The translations under genes and the position numbers were made by a program. From the NCBI GenBank assembly GCA_033557685.1, contig JAWQRN010000390.1, forward strand, positions 1-30,321: a DNA stretch of 30,321 nucleotides, written 5' to 3'. Below, one piece after another: positions 19,254 through 30,321 of the stretch. The notes beneath the pieces are model-generated. The model had not been told where the DNA came from. It did not search any database and saw only the letters and a program-made list of their open reading frames with translations. The first letter of the stretch is position 1. Every line of letters begins with the position of its first letter. Source of the DNA: Sperchopsis tessellata (Eukaryota; Arthropoda; Insecta; Coleoptera; Hydrophilidae).

Positions 19254-20740
19254 TTCAGTTTGGACCTTTAAGGGTCGTTTGGATTTTGGCACAACTTCAA
19301 CAGATTTTCTATCCCATTGAAAGAGTTTAGACTAATGTTTCGCTTTAAAATATGACTAATATATGATTTATAACCCAATGCCCTCTTTTATAAAGAACTG
19401 TTTTACGCTACGATGTTCAATCTTAATTTGAGCCAATTTATCACAAATAACCCGTCCCAAATCTCTATGGACTGCACAATATATGCACAACTTGGCATAT
19501 GTTTTTGAACGTCATAGGTTTTTCATAGTCTTACGTATTTGTTTCAGGCAAGTAGGTAATAGAAATATATGACATGGTGAGTAGAAAATACAAAATATTT
19601 TCAAGAATTCCACTGCATAAACCAAATATATTTACTTAATACACAAATCCAACAAAAACCACTCTACAATCAATAACATATTGCTTTTTTGAACCATTCT
19701 CAATAAAATAAATAATATAATAAGCATGTGTACATAAATATTGATTAATTAAAATTTACAATATGTCTGTATGTACAACAAAGATGTTATTTAAAATATA
19801 AATGCACCTTACACAAATAGTTTACAACATAACACAAAAAACACAAGAAAAAGCACAGTAGTATATATGCAACAGATTAATTACTTCTAAACTTCAATTA
19901 CTAACTGTCTTTCTACACTCAAAGCTAAACAATTTCTTGTTAACTCGCTTCCTCTCAAAATCATCTAATATTCGATAAGGCTAGGTTTGATCTTTTTTAA
20001 TAACTAAACTTAAATGGTAAACAACTCTGCTATTTATAAAATTAAACATCTAGCATTTTCAGAATTTTTAGAACATAAAATATTTATGATTTTTTATTTA
20101 TTTTGTTTGATTCATTGTTTAAAATAGTAAGTTATCGTGAAAGTATTAACGTTTTACGAACTTTAACAGCTGACGAATAAATAGTAATATCCTCCCTCAA
20201 TTGCTGATTAAAATGTGCGCCAACGTTGTGACGTCAGAAGTAGTCCAAACGATAGTTTTCTTTTTGAATATCTATGAATTAAATTAGGTAAACGAGCGTG
20301 TACTTGTCGACTATTCAGACCTGCCGGGCAAGATTTACGACGAAAAAATGTTACTTTCCATAGATGAGATATAAATATGCAAACATGGGATGCTGTGGAA
20401 TATATAATCGTTGTAACTACTAGTGATATCATCGGTAGGGCCCATGTTTAAATGAGAAAGGTTAACGAGGACTTTTGTAGAATTATTTTTTTGTTAAGTA
20501 ATGATCTTTAAGGGTCATAACAAAGTCAACATTTTCTTATTTTATTAAACCTTTCACTATATAACACATTTAAAAATTAGCGTACGACGTCATTATGATT
20601 AGAATAAGTTTATGAATACCAAATGAGATTATTACATGATTTTATAGAGTAGTTTTCCAAAAAAATTGTTTGTAAATTACAATATTACACAACTGAGGTT
20701 ATTATGGCACCTTTCCTGTGCCGTCAGAACAATACAATTT
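19254..20740. other. Non-coding AT-rich stretch
   Basis: No gene recognised. A CRE-like TGACGTCA occurs near 20229-20236 in a locally GC-richer patch (20200-20440), without an associated exon. Confidence 0.5.
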
Positions 20741-21235
20741 AATTATACGACCTGTATATGTTTTGCCGGTGTACACTCATCTTGCGCCTAAATCTCTCAC
20801 ACCGGTCCATCATTAAGCATGCCAAATCGTCTTCATTTAAAAATATCCAGTTTGCTTTCGCCGTTGAAAATGTACGTAGCACATTCTTAAGACGCAAACG
20901 CTTTATGTAAATATGAAGATCTCGTCAAGAAGTATCATACGGTCACGAAATTGTAGTTGGTAACAAAAATATAACAACACGTTCAGATATGCTGGTCAAA
21001 GTTATACTTTGAGTAAGTAATAGTCCGCCGCTTTCGATCTGTATCGCTCTGGCATTGAGATTGAGCCAATTGTAGGACAAATGAAGAACACGGGCGGCGT
21101 ATAAAAAATGCTGCGTTCTCCCAGGGAGATCTCAGACAACCGTGACCCTGAAAACATCCGCCTACCCAAAGCCCAGAACAACAAAACATTTTTTCAAGCA
21201 ACCGAGTTGAGGGAGTGTCTACCATTTACCTTGCA
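20740..21235 (-). other. GC-richer unrecognised block with open frames
   Basis: On the minus strand, 20900-20740 carries NVLRTFSTAKANWIFLNED then LACLMMDRCERFRRKM to a stop. 21225-20983 is another open frame with a Cys/Gly-rich start. Base composition is clearly higher in GC than the surroundings. I do not recognise a family. It may be a transposon scrap. Confidence 0.25.
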
Positions 21236-22010
21236 GGCTTTCCAACATTAAATGTAACCTATTACGTAAGGTGTGTATGCATATAAAGAATGCCTGTGGT
21301 TTTATAAAAATAGATTCAAATTATTTCTCAGATTGTAAACCTAGTAAGTAATTCTTCGAATTATTAACATTTTTTGTTGAAACAATACAGCCGAATACAA
21401 ATTAATACTATATTTCAAAAATATTACAATAATCAATTTGACACCTGTACCGCAGTATCACGATCTCTTCCATCCTACCTTGCTCCTCTATCCTACCTTG
21501 ACGAACATATTTTTAAAAAGGGTATTACAAACATAAATAAGCTGTGTATCAACTAATCCCCTAATATTACCAACCAAAAAGTCGATATTTGCTATTGCTA
21601 CTAGTGCTACTTAAGATAGTCCACTACCGATTGTTACATTGGCTAATAATCGACTAATCGAAAGAACTAGATAATTGATTTAGACTAGACGACTAGATAT
21701 TTGCAACTGCTATGAGTAATTTTAGGTTTTAGAGGTGAAGTAAGTACATATGCAAAATTGAACAAAACAATAATAAAAATAGTATATTCTAATTAAAATA
21801 AGGGAGTTGTAGTATCTTTCTGTATAACCGGATATTATCGAAAATAGAGATGTTCTTCAAAATTCCTATTTAAGCTGATTATAATTGAAACTTTTCAAAT
21901 TAAAATTCTAATTTTAAAACCAAAATATCTCGAAAACATTACCTTTAGAAGGTACATATTGCTAATAAAATAACCTTAAGATTACGCGTAAAATTAAAAA
22001 CCGTAATAAA
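21236..22010. other. Non-coding AT-rich stretch
   Basis: Nothing recognised beyond short chance open frames. Confidence 0.5.
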
Positions 22011-22014
22011 TTAA

Positions 22015-22235
22015 AAGTATTTGCGGTACTCGTCTTCCGGGAGGGACGTAAAACTGTGGGTCCCATGTATTGTAGGTAAATGAAGACCACGTGCACATAA
22101 AAGAACCCAATTCCAGTTGGAACACTGGATGCGGTAAAATTTTCAGGCGTGGGAGCCTAATCCCTGGCGTCGGCGATTGGCCACAGCAGCGGAAATAGGC
22201 CGACGTTAAACAAATAAACAATAACAAAAATTCGT
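22015..22235 (+). mobile_element. Retroposon-like scrap (SINE or LINE 3' end)
   Basis: A GC-rich block opens with CTCGTCTTCCGGGAGGGACG and GTGGGTCCCATG and ends in an A-rich tail (AAACAAATAAACAATAAC, about 22207-22224) before AT-rich DNA. Contrast in composition plus the A-rich tail suggest a retroposed insertion. Family not identified with certainty. Confidence 0.4.
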
Positions 22236-22479
22236 AGAGCATAACCTCATCGTGGAATGCCCTTTAAAACAAAGCTACCTCTTTAAATGGTTACATATGT
22301 ATACACTTTAAGTTTTATATAAAAATATATGTTTGTTATGTAGTTCTTTTTAAAATTTAGAAAGTACTAAAAATAATTACTTGTATGATTTTATATGTTA
22401 GCAATTAATTTATTTATATTTTTGATACATCATAAACTAACCACTACTAAAACTAAAAATAAGTTTAATACAGGATTTT

Positions 22480-23335
22480 AAAATTTTGATTTTGGCATGG
22501 AATGAACAAGTGAATCAGTATAATTTCGTGGTATATTATCCCATTCCTCCATTAATTGTATTTTTTAGTGTTTGTTCACTTCCGATGACGTACTTTCTAA
22601 GTTATCTATTCGAATAATCCCACACATGCTCTATGGGTTTGAAATCGGATGACTGAGGCAGTGAAAACAATTGTTTTGGAAGATTTTAAGTTACCATTCC
22701 CATGTAACCATAGCCGTGTGCTTAGGGTCTTGGTTTTGTTGGAAAATCCAGTTCCTACCAAGACCTAATTTTCCACCTGTGTAGTAAATTGGCTTCAAGA
22801 ATATCTAAATGTAGCCATCGACCCACGATTTGACCTATAACAACTAAATTTCCCAGATGCGGCCATACAACCCGAAACTAATACAGAACCTCCTCCGTGT
22901 TTTACTGGTGAAATAGTATTTTTAATATTCAGCTCCGTTCAAACATTCTTCCACACTTTATATTGTTCAATGTAACCAAAAATATTCAGTAAATAACACC
23001 GTTTTCCAAAATTCAAAATCTTTATTAATGTAGATTTTAGCAAAATCAATCCTTTGACGATTTTGTTTCCTAATAAAAGGTTTTCTTCGAGGCACTCCAC
23101 TATATCAATTTTCCCACAAAGCGTGCCTTACAGTTTTAGGATTAATGTCCTATTCCAACTCTTCTGCTACCATAGATGTTATTTTAGGTGCACTTGTTTT
23201 GGATTTTAGCGGATATTTTGTAATACGAACTTTTCGTCTATTTCACTTAACACTTTAGGACGTCCTTTTTTAGGTTTATTGACAATTTCACCAGTCAGTT
23301 TAAATTTTTTTAACAACTGAATATACTAAATGTAA
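22480..23335 (-). pseudogene. Tc1-type transposase relic
   Basis: Minus-strand pieces in order from about 23320: KPKKGRPKVLSEIDEKF, DFAKIYINKDFEFWKTVLFTE, GGGSVLVSGCMAASG (the GG..V.VWGC..A.G block), WIFQQNQDPKHTA (normally FQQDNDPKHT), then PIEHVWDY (normally DFNPIENLW) and a weak C-terminus. Frames change repeatedly, the first two catalytic Asp positions are lost or altered, and no terminal repeats were identified. It is an old dead copy. Confidence 0.82.
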
Positions 23336-25180
23336 TCGACATCCACGGTTATTATCTGTATAAATGTTGTTTCCGGTTGGAAATGCACTAAAATACTGTC
23401 AACTTACTTAGAATAGAATATTTTACGGTTACAAAGGGGAATGGCACGTTTTCACGATGTGTTAATAAGGGAATCCCCGAATTTGTGTAGTGTGATAACT
23501 TTTGTGATGTGAAAATTTTGTTTATATTTTGTTATTGTTACAATTTATGTTTATCTGCGTTTTTACAATTATAGTAATTTGTAATAAAATAAACTCTTTT
23601 AAATTAAGTTCGTTTAGTAACAATAAATGAAGTCCTTATATTGGTTTAAATGGATCTTATGGGTGTGATCGCAAACTTTAGCAACTGACTGGGTCACTTA
23701 GAATTAGCAATAGAGAGCTAAAAGAAAACTGCCCAGGAACATGTGTGGTTATGGCGTAGTGGCTATTGGTAGTAATGCAATTGTGTAGAAGGGAGGAAAA
23801 TAAAAATCACAAGCTAAGAACATAAGATGGCAATCTTGAAATATAAAAATTGCAGGAAAATTGCTAATGCCCCCCTAAGCTCCATGGAAGCAAGAGGATA
23901 GAGGACGATATGTAAAGAAATATTCTGAAAATGCATTTTTAGATTTTTAAAAAATATATATGATTTAAAAATGTTAATACAAGTGATTCAGATTTTTGTA
24001 ACTTATTTATTTTGCGATACACCTGATCTGACTATGTTTGATTTTCAAGAAAAACGGCAGAAAATAATGGAAAATAATGAGTAGGTTTTCGTGTCCCTCC
24101 TCGAATGAGCCGTATAGTATTTCTTATGTAATTAATATAGTGTAAAAATGTTCATATACGATGTGTGTTTAAATTTTGGATACGATTTTATTTAATCAAT
24201 TTATACGCGTTCCCTTAAGCTTCCAGAGCCAATTGGACGCACTACAAACTAACGTAAAGCTAACTTACGACTATTTAATGTACTTTTTATTTAGACGTAA
24301 ATGCACACATTTAAACTTTTAGGATTCTAATTCCCATGTCAGACAGATCTGCTGTAGCGGAGCACTAACCATACAACCACCTGTCAGGCTGGATAGGACA
24401 TCGAAGCTAAGAAAAAGACGAAGAACCCTACCATAAATTGAAGAGGATGGATATTGGCTTGGCTTTTCTGGTAGAAACAGTACGTCAAATTTACCAAGCC
24501 CATATTGGTAAAAAATGCCCAAACACTGTTTTACATGTTGAAATATCATCTCGCTTTTTCAACGTCAGTTTTGTGCATATAGCACATTGCTTCACTTGTA
24601 CTTGACACCCATCTTATTGAATGGATGTCAAGCAGCTTCACTGTTTCTACTTCCCAGAGTGTTTCGCGCAAACTTTGCAGCCTTTTGTTCGATCTGTAAT
24701 CGATCCTCTGTAAAAAATAAAAGACACTTTTTACAGTTTTATCGAAATCTGTTTAGAAATCGATACTACTGGTGGCATCCAGAAATGCAAGTGAAGTGAA
24801 TACAATTAATACTTATACAATTTGGCACACCACTCCTTAAAACAATGCGATGAGTCCGGACTTATGACTTACCATAGAAGAATCACCGACCATACTACAA
24901 TCGTAGTATAATCTACAACCATATACAATATATTGTGTCTGTCTCAAGCAGATCCAGTACAATAAATTCGAGAAATGAATTGCATGGTTTGTTACTCTAT
25001 ATATATGTATATATACGTTCACATAGATGTGACCATATCATAAGCATGCACAACTAACTGTTAACTTACTGAGTATATTGTAACTTAATCAAAAATCAGA
25101 CTATCGTGAGAAATTTTACTTTTCGTGTGCCATACGAAAGTTTATTTTTTTAAATGAGCCAGTAAACCCTTCAACTTTCT
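23336..25180. other. Non-coding stretch
   Basis: No gene recognised. The open frames at 24319-24549 (minus) and 24587-24799 (plus) show no domain. Confidence 0.45.
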
Positions 25181-25182
25181 TC

Positions 25183-25640
25183 TCAACATCGAGTTTTACA
25201 GTTTTTGCACACATTCCAGTTGACTAACTCTGTCCATTTTAATATTAAATTCGAGCCACGAGAATTCTCTTTTCCACTGAGGCAAAAACACACCTTGTAT
25301 TTTAATTTTTTATTTGCATTTGTGGAATTAATTTCTGTAAAATTCACCTCTACTCCACGGCCGGTATCACATGTTCGGCAATTTCTGCAGATCCACCGAT
25401 TTGATTGGCAATGATTGTTCCACGCAGTTAGTTTCGGTATCACCTTTTTTTAAAGATAGTATATTTGATGTATATTATTGCACACATATGGGGGCCACTT
25501 TGCGCAATACACGTCCGTCTGGCACTTAAATATTGCGTGAAAATACTGATGGCTACATCCACATAGGAATAATAGCAATCTCTTAGTTTTGTCCCTGAAA
25601 GTTCGTTTTATAGTGAATTTAAATAAAATATGAATACAAA
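25183..25640 (-). other. Cysteine-rich open frames, possibly PHD-like relic
   Basis: Two adjacent minus-strand frames (about 25640-25450 and 25443-25183), separated by one stop, share spaced Cys/His: LCGCSHQYFHAIFKC, CAKWPPYVC, then HCQSNRWICRNCRTCDTG and WNVCKNCKTRC. W-x-C-x2-C-x2-C recalls the end of PHD fingers (for example WQCIECKTC in PHF10/DPF proteins). The full zinc-ligand pattern is not clear and no splice structure was established. It may be a relic or chance. Confidence 0.2.
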
Positions 25641-25695
25641 GTGGAATAAATATTCTTTTATTTGTTAAAACAATCATATATTTAAAAAAAAACAT

Positions 25696-27797
25696 TTTTA
25701 AATTTATATGTCACAATTTAACGACAAAAATACAGTAGATTTACAGAATCCACTATTGGCATATAAATTGGCCGGTGTTCGAAGCTACATTAACTTAAAT
25801 TTCTTCCCACGTAATCAGACCTTTTACGATCCATTTGCAGAAATTCCTTCCTAGTCGACCTTGAAAGATATTTCTTACTTACATGAAACTTGAATGACAT
25901 AAAAACATTATTGCCTTATAATATGTTTATCTTACTTTGTTCGGCACCTCTATTTTCAATTATATGACAAAAAAAAAACACTGAACATAAATATACTATA
26001 ATTTCTTCCTAATGGTATGAATAAAACAGTCAATAAAAAATTATTCATTGATGACCGCGTAATAGTATTACATAATACAGGACTGACTTAATATAATTTC
26101 AAATTTGCCTGTATTAATTTGTGTTGGAAAAGAATGAGTTATAATGTAGAACATTTGACATATTTCCTACAAATCAATCGTAGCGTAATGTGGCGAAATA
26201 AATATTTGTTTGAGGGAAAGTTTTAGTTTAATTGATAGGTTTATTTGTAACAAATAAATGCATTTATTCAATGAAGTAGCTAGAAGATTTGTTTCAACTA
26301 TCGAGTCTTATTAAAATAATTAATAATAGTTAATAATATAACTTGGAAATATTTGAAATCATATGGCATTTATTTAGATTAAATAAACACAATTCTGTGA
26401 AATGTCGCAAGAATTTGTTACAATTGCATTATCGTCTTATAAGAATTATATATCTATGTATTACTAAGAAAACTGTGTATGTAGAAAATGTTTGCAATAT
26501 TTGCTATTTATTTCGATTGATTATACAACAATTCAGTCAAAAATAATTTGTGGTTGACATAAATAGTGAAATTGCATGTGGGTAAATAAACTATTATTTC
26601 AATTTCAATTCAAACGGAGAAAATACTTTTATAAAATTTAGAAATCATCACTTCCATTTTGAAGTACACTTCTCAACAATAAATAGACAGTTGCATGAAC
26701 TTTTACGTATCCTGTTCCATTTTTAGGTCTACTATTTCAATAATCTTTTAATGGGCTCCCTTTCATTTTTAGATCGAAAAGTAAATACTACATTAATTGG
26801 ACTTTTACAAAGACCTTCATCTTTTTATTTGCCATATCGAGGATCTAAGTCTCTGATAATAGACCAAAATTATATCCCAAAAAGCTCCTTTGCCGCGCTC
26901 TCTGACACGAAAACTATATATCTTTGTATTCATGGATCCCCTTTTGAAGTAATATTACGCTCACATTTTACTTTGCCCTACTTAATTACACTAGTATAAT
27001 AATATATTTAATTTGTATGTTCAACATATCTACATTAACCTTACTTTTAGAAACACGTGTCGAGAAGGTATCTAAGTTATATACAAGGATTTATATAATA
27101 TGTAATATAACATCTTGTTTAAAAAGTATACAAAATATGAAGCGTGCCACTTATAGATGATGAATATCCTAATTAGTTATTAATGTATTTCACAGCACAA
27201 ATAGTAGAAAGCGACATGCGCGTTTCGAATTCATAACAATTTATTTGTAAGAAATAAATGTTTATTGAGTTAAGCTTACTGCAAGTTCAAGTAGATAATT
27301 TATGAGCGAATCCCACTGAAAGTCTTCTATTGAATATAAATAATCTTTTACAGAAATATTACTTATATTTGTCTGTATGTTTCTACATAAAATACAACGT
27401 TTAATTAAATTAAATAAAATACAAAATAAATGGCTTTTATACTGCAAATGAATCTCTTTAGAGCAAATATATTAGTCGGAATAAAATCATAATTTTTCTC
27501 TGTGCGTCATATGCGACAAGTGTTCTATTCAAATCGACGTGTTAATGTGAAAAGAGATGATTAGTTAATTTAAAAAAAAAAACAATAATTGGAACCATTT
27601 AGAAAGAACTGTAAATCATTTTATTTATTATAAAAATATACAATGAATTGATATTTTAAATTTTTACCATTAAAACCTCTCCATTAATCCAAAATTAATG
27701 TTATTATTCACTATTAATTAAAAATGATAACACTGGCGCTATTAAAAGTGAGAACTTACATCGCTGAATGTACCTTTTTCTACCTTTAATATTTTAA
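25696..27797. other. Non-coding AT-rich stretch
   Basis: No convincing gene. A plus-strand open frame at 26751-26999 (82 codons) lacks any recognised motif. Confidence 0.45.
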
Positions 27798-27799
27798 TA

Positions 27800-27854
27800 C
27801 AGTGAACTCTCGATTTTCCGGACCTCGATTTGACAGACTTCGGATTTAACGAAC
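27800..27854 (+). mobile_element. Lone pogo/Tigger-like terminal inverted repeat
   Basis: Preceded by TA, it reads CAGTGAACTCTCGATTTTCC then GGACCTCGATTT and CTTCGGATTTAACGAAC. This is the usual CAGT..AACCTCG..TT..CGGA style of insect pogo-group ends. No transposase or matching opposite end was found within the window. Confidence 0.5.
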
Positions 27855-29470
27855 AAAACTTTTGATTTTTGTCATATGTGAAAATTAACATCTAGTTAAT
27901 TTTAAAAAGCTTTTAACCAAGATTTGCTTATAATGAAATTAACAGGATATTTCTTTTATAAATTTACTTAACAGATTTGAGCGAATAGGACACCTGTTGG
28001 GAAAAACACGGTAGTAATTTCACTGACAAGACATCAGATCACTGACGGAACAATATGTGCCTGTGATATGATTTCTTATTATTTTTCTAATTTCGCTTCC
28101 TTCTTACATGTTTTAAGTGCTTAGAAAATTACTTGTTTGTGCAACTAAAATTAAAAGCCCATACATTTGCTTGACATGCGGAACACGTCGAGTTCAACTT
28201 GAAGAGAGATAATTTATTACACTTGCGTTAAATACTACAAAGCAGGCATATGCAGTCGATTATGGTGTGTTTAAATAATAATTAAATGCATTCGATCTTA
28301 AAAATATATTTATCTGTTACGTATCTCAATTTAGGGAACGCTTAACGATGTTTTTATATAAGTTATTATTTATAAATTAATATGGCTGGAGGAAAATAAA
28401 ACGAAAAAGTAGTACACAAAAACTTTGATTTAGTAATTATAAATAAATGTTTAAATTGTTATAGTTTCACACCAATATGTAACATAAATGTACATACGTA
28501 CAAAATAATCTCAGATTTTTCACTGACCGTAACATTAGATCAAGCATGCAACAAATTAAAGTGCATATTATGCTTTATTAGCGTGATATTTAGATACATG
28601 CGTCAAAAGATTTGATTTAATATTCTGAAAATTATATAGTACTTAATAATGGTCTGGAAAAAATATTAACGACGAGCTTCCAAACTAAGGATGAAGTGAG
28701 AGTATGGGAAAACCTAACTAGGAGTTTTGACAAAATCAAAGAGACTTGTTAATAAAAAATGTAATAAAACTGCACAGATTAAATATCTTTAAGGTCACTT
28801 ATAAAGAAAACAGCTGAATATTTAAAATGCGTTATGTCACTTTCCTATCTTATCATTTTTTTATGTATTATGGACATATGCAAACACTACTATCTCATCG
28901 TATTTTAAGGATTTATTGAATGAAGTTAACGTCTGATGAAATTCGAACTAAAGCAGCAGATAATATTTAAGATAAACATTTGCAGGATGTATCTTTCGCA
29001 AAAATATATTAATATATGGATAAAATGTATATAGCTTATAAATTCCGTCAAAATATTTCTTGAGGTTTTCTGCATTGTTTGCATCTCTGCACAGTTCTGA
29101 AACTCCAAATTATTGAAGAACCTATTAAATCTATTTTTGTTTTGTATTATTTTATTAAATAAGTAATCATTACACATCAGCTTAAATGCGTGGCATTAGG
29201 TAAAATTAAACATTTTAATTATTAGTTAGGATTTCATAGCTGTGAAGATTGACTCTTACTAACGAGTTTCTGATTAAGTTAAACCATGGACCCATGCTAT
29301 ATGATTAAAATAAAACCATGCATTGCCAGATAAAGTCTAGTTGAATTGTTCACAAAATAAAAACTAACAAGTCAATAATCTCACATTGCAAATGCGGCAT
29401 ACATTTGTTGTCAAATATTGAATTTAAAATTGCTGATAAAGCACAACTACTTAACAGCTGTCAAACAAAT
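27855..29470. other. Non-coding AT-rich stretch
   Basis: No gene recognised. It could be remnants of the element starting at 27800. Confidence 0.45.
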
Positions 29471-29785
29471 TTATGAGACTAATATAATATCATCTTGTGA
29501 AACTTCTAACGTTTTATAAGCAATTTCTATGACTTTCGAGATGGTTTCTTCTAAGATGTCATTGAACGATAATTTAGCACACCTGCAATTTTCACTGACA
29601 CAAGTAGTAAAGACTTCGTCGAATAGGCACTTACTCTTGCACATATTATTTATAATCGATACATCTACCCGCATCTGGCTACGATCAAGGAAGTAACTAC
29701 CCAGCAGGTATGTAAAATATGCTGAACAACCTACCACTATTACATCTACGCAGTAATTATTTTTTAGACACTGAGCCCGGTTTAA
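29471..29785 (-). CDS. Unidentified open frame of about 105 codons
   Basis: An open minus-strand frame from about 29785 to the stop at 29471. Its first Met could be 29737 (88 residues), but the open frame extends upstream (LNRAQCLKNNYCVDVIVV). It has balanced composition for such AT-rich DNA, Cys-rich spacing (NNMCKSKCLFDE, TTCVSENCRCAKL) and an acidic/amphipathic end (LEETISKVIEIAYKTLEVS). No domain recognised. It could be the last exon of a gene, a domesticated or decayed mobile-element fragment, or chance. Confidence 0.3.
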   Translation of the reverse strand, partial: LNRAQCLKNNYCVDVIVVGCSAYFTYLLGSYFLDRSQMRVDVSIINNMCKSKCLFDEVFTTCVSENCRCAKLSFNDILEETISKVIEIAYKTLEVSQDDIILVS

Positions 29786-30321
29786 TGAGGCTATTCAACT
29801 CAATGCTAATTTTTTTTAATCTGTTAGGTCTATATAAATTCGTTAAAATAAAAAAAGTAAATGATAGCTGATAATATATTAAATTAATACATATTGTAAC
29901 ACACAGTGATCAAAACCTGAAGTCGATATTTACATGCTTAGGTTTTGGGAAAACTGGGAAAAAACACTTAAAATCACTTTACTTTTGAATAAATTTAATT
30001 AATTTAAAACTTTGATTTCTAATATTTTGTTCTTATTTTTTAATATATTCGTTTTGATGCTTCATTAAATGAACATAAAAAAAGTATGGTAACCGTATTA
30101 CTATTTCATAACCGATGAGTTTTTTTTAAAGAAACATAAAAAGATGTAAATTTTTCCAATTTAAAATTCATATGCCATATTAAAATTTATTTTAAGAATT
30201 ATTTAAGATAACCCATAACACCCACAATTAAAACTCCTGATAAACTTTCAAATATATAAATGCTGTCAATTTAATGCTGTTAATCTATATCTTAGAAATT
30301 TTCGTAGCGTTAACACTTAAT
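29786..30321. other. Non-coding AT-rich stretch to window end
   Basis: Nothing recognised, including no Myb R1 exon. Confidence 0.5.

Noticed and set aside
1..30321. CRISPR array, rRNA genes or bacterial operon
   Set aside because: No spaced direct repeats, rRNA signatures or closely packed long open frames. Introns and eukaryotic transposons dominate.

Overview
The window looks like AT-rich nuclear DNA from an arthropod, most likely an insect and possibly a hemipteran. This rests on a multi-exon gene with GT-AG introns, an animal-type Myb protein, and decayed Harbinger, mariner, Tc1, pogo/Tigger and LINE elements of the kinds common in insect genomes. No bacterial operon, CRISPR array or rRNA was seen. 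Lineage is inference only.

The one well-supported host gene is a Myb transcription factor on the minus strand, running from about 15238 down to 5773. I traced ten exons whose junctions all keep frame: 1959 nt, or 652 codons plus a stop. It carries most of Myb repeat R2, all of R3, a long Ser/Thr-Pro-rich middle, the LPFSPSQFLN segment used by animal B-Myb to bind the MuvB core, the C-myb C-terminal region and the terminal WAKVACGQTQDQ block. Repeat R1, the start of R2 and the start codon were not found between 15239 and 30321, so the 5' end probably lies beyond the right edge or in a very distant exon. The last intron (4.2 kb) holds two fold-back structures, one of them an imperfect inverted repeat of up to about 1.2 kb. 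The 3' UTR contains a hairpin with AATAAA-type signals in its arms.

Left part (1-5000): the two convergent genes of a Harbinger (PIF) transposon, namely a plus-strand Myb/SANT-like DNA-binding protein (1-1004, broken by one in-frame TGA) and a minus-strand HARBI1-like nuclease (about 1946-1094, several frameshifts). A possible tRNA-derived SINE scrap follows, then a minus-strand LINE reverse-transcriptase relic (about 4310-3060) and an internally shortened mariner copy (about 4328-4830).

Right part (15240-30321): largely repeat-rich non-coding DNA. It holds a LINE ORF2 C-terminal relic (17065-17470, plus), a pogo/Tigger relic with both terminal inverted repeats (17563-19253, plus), a retroposon-like scrap (22015-22235), a Tc1 transposase relic (about 23330-22480, minus), a lone pogo-like terminal repeat at 27800, and two unexplained open frames at about 25183-25640 and 29471-29785 (both minus). 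If Myb starts beyond the right edge, this whole part would be its first intron.
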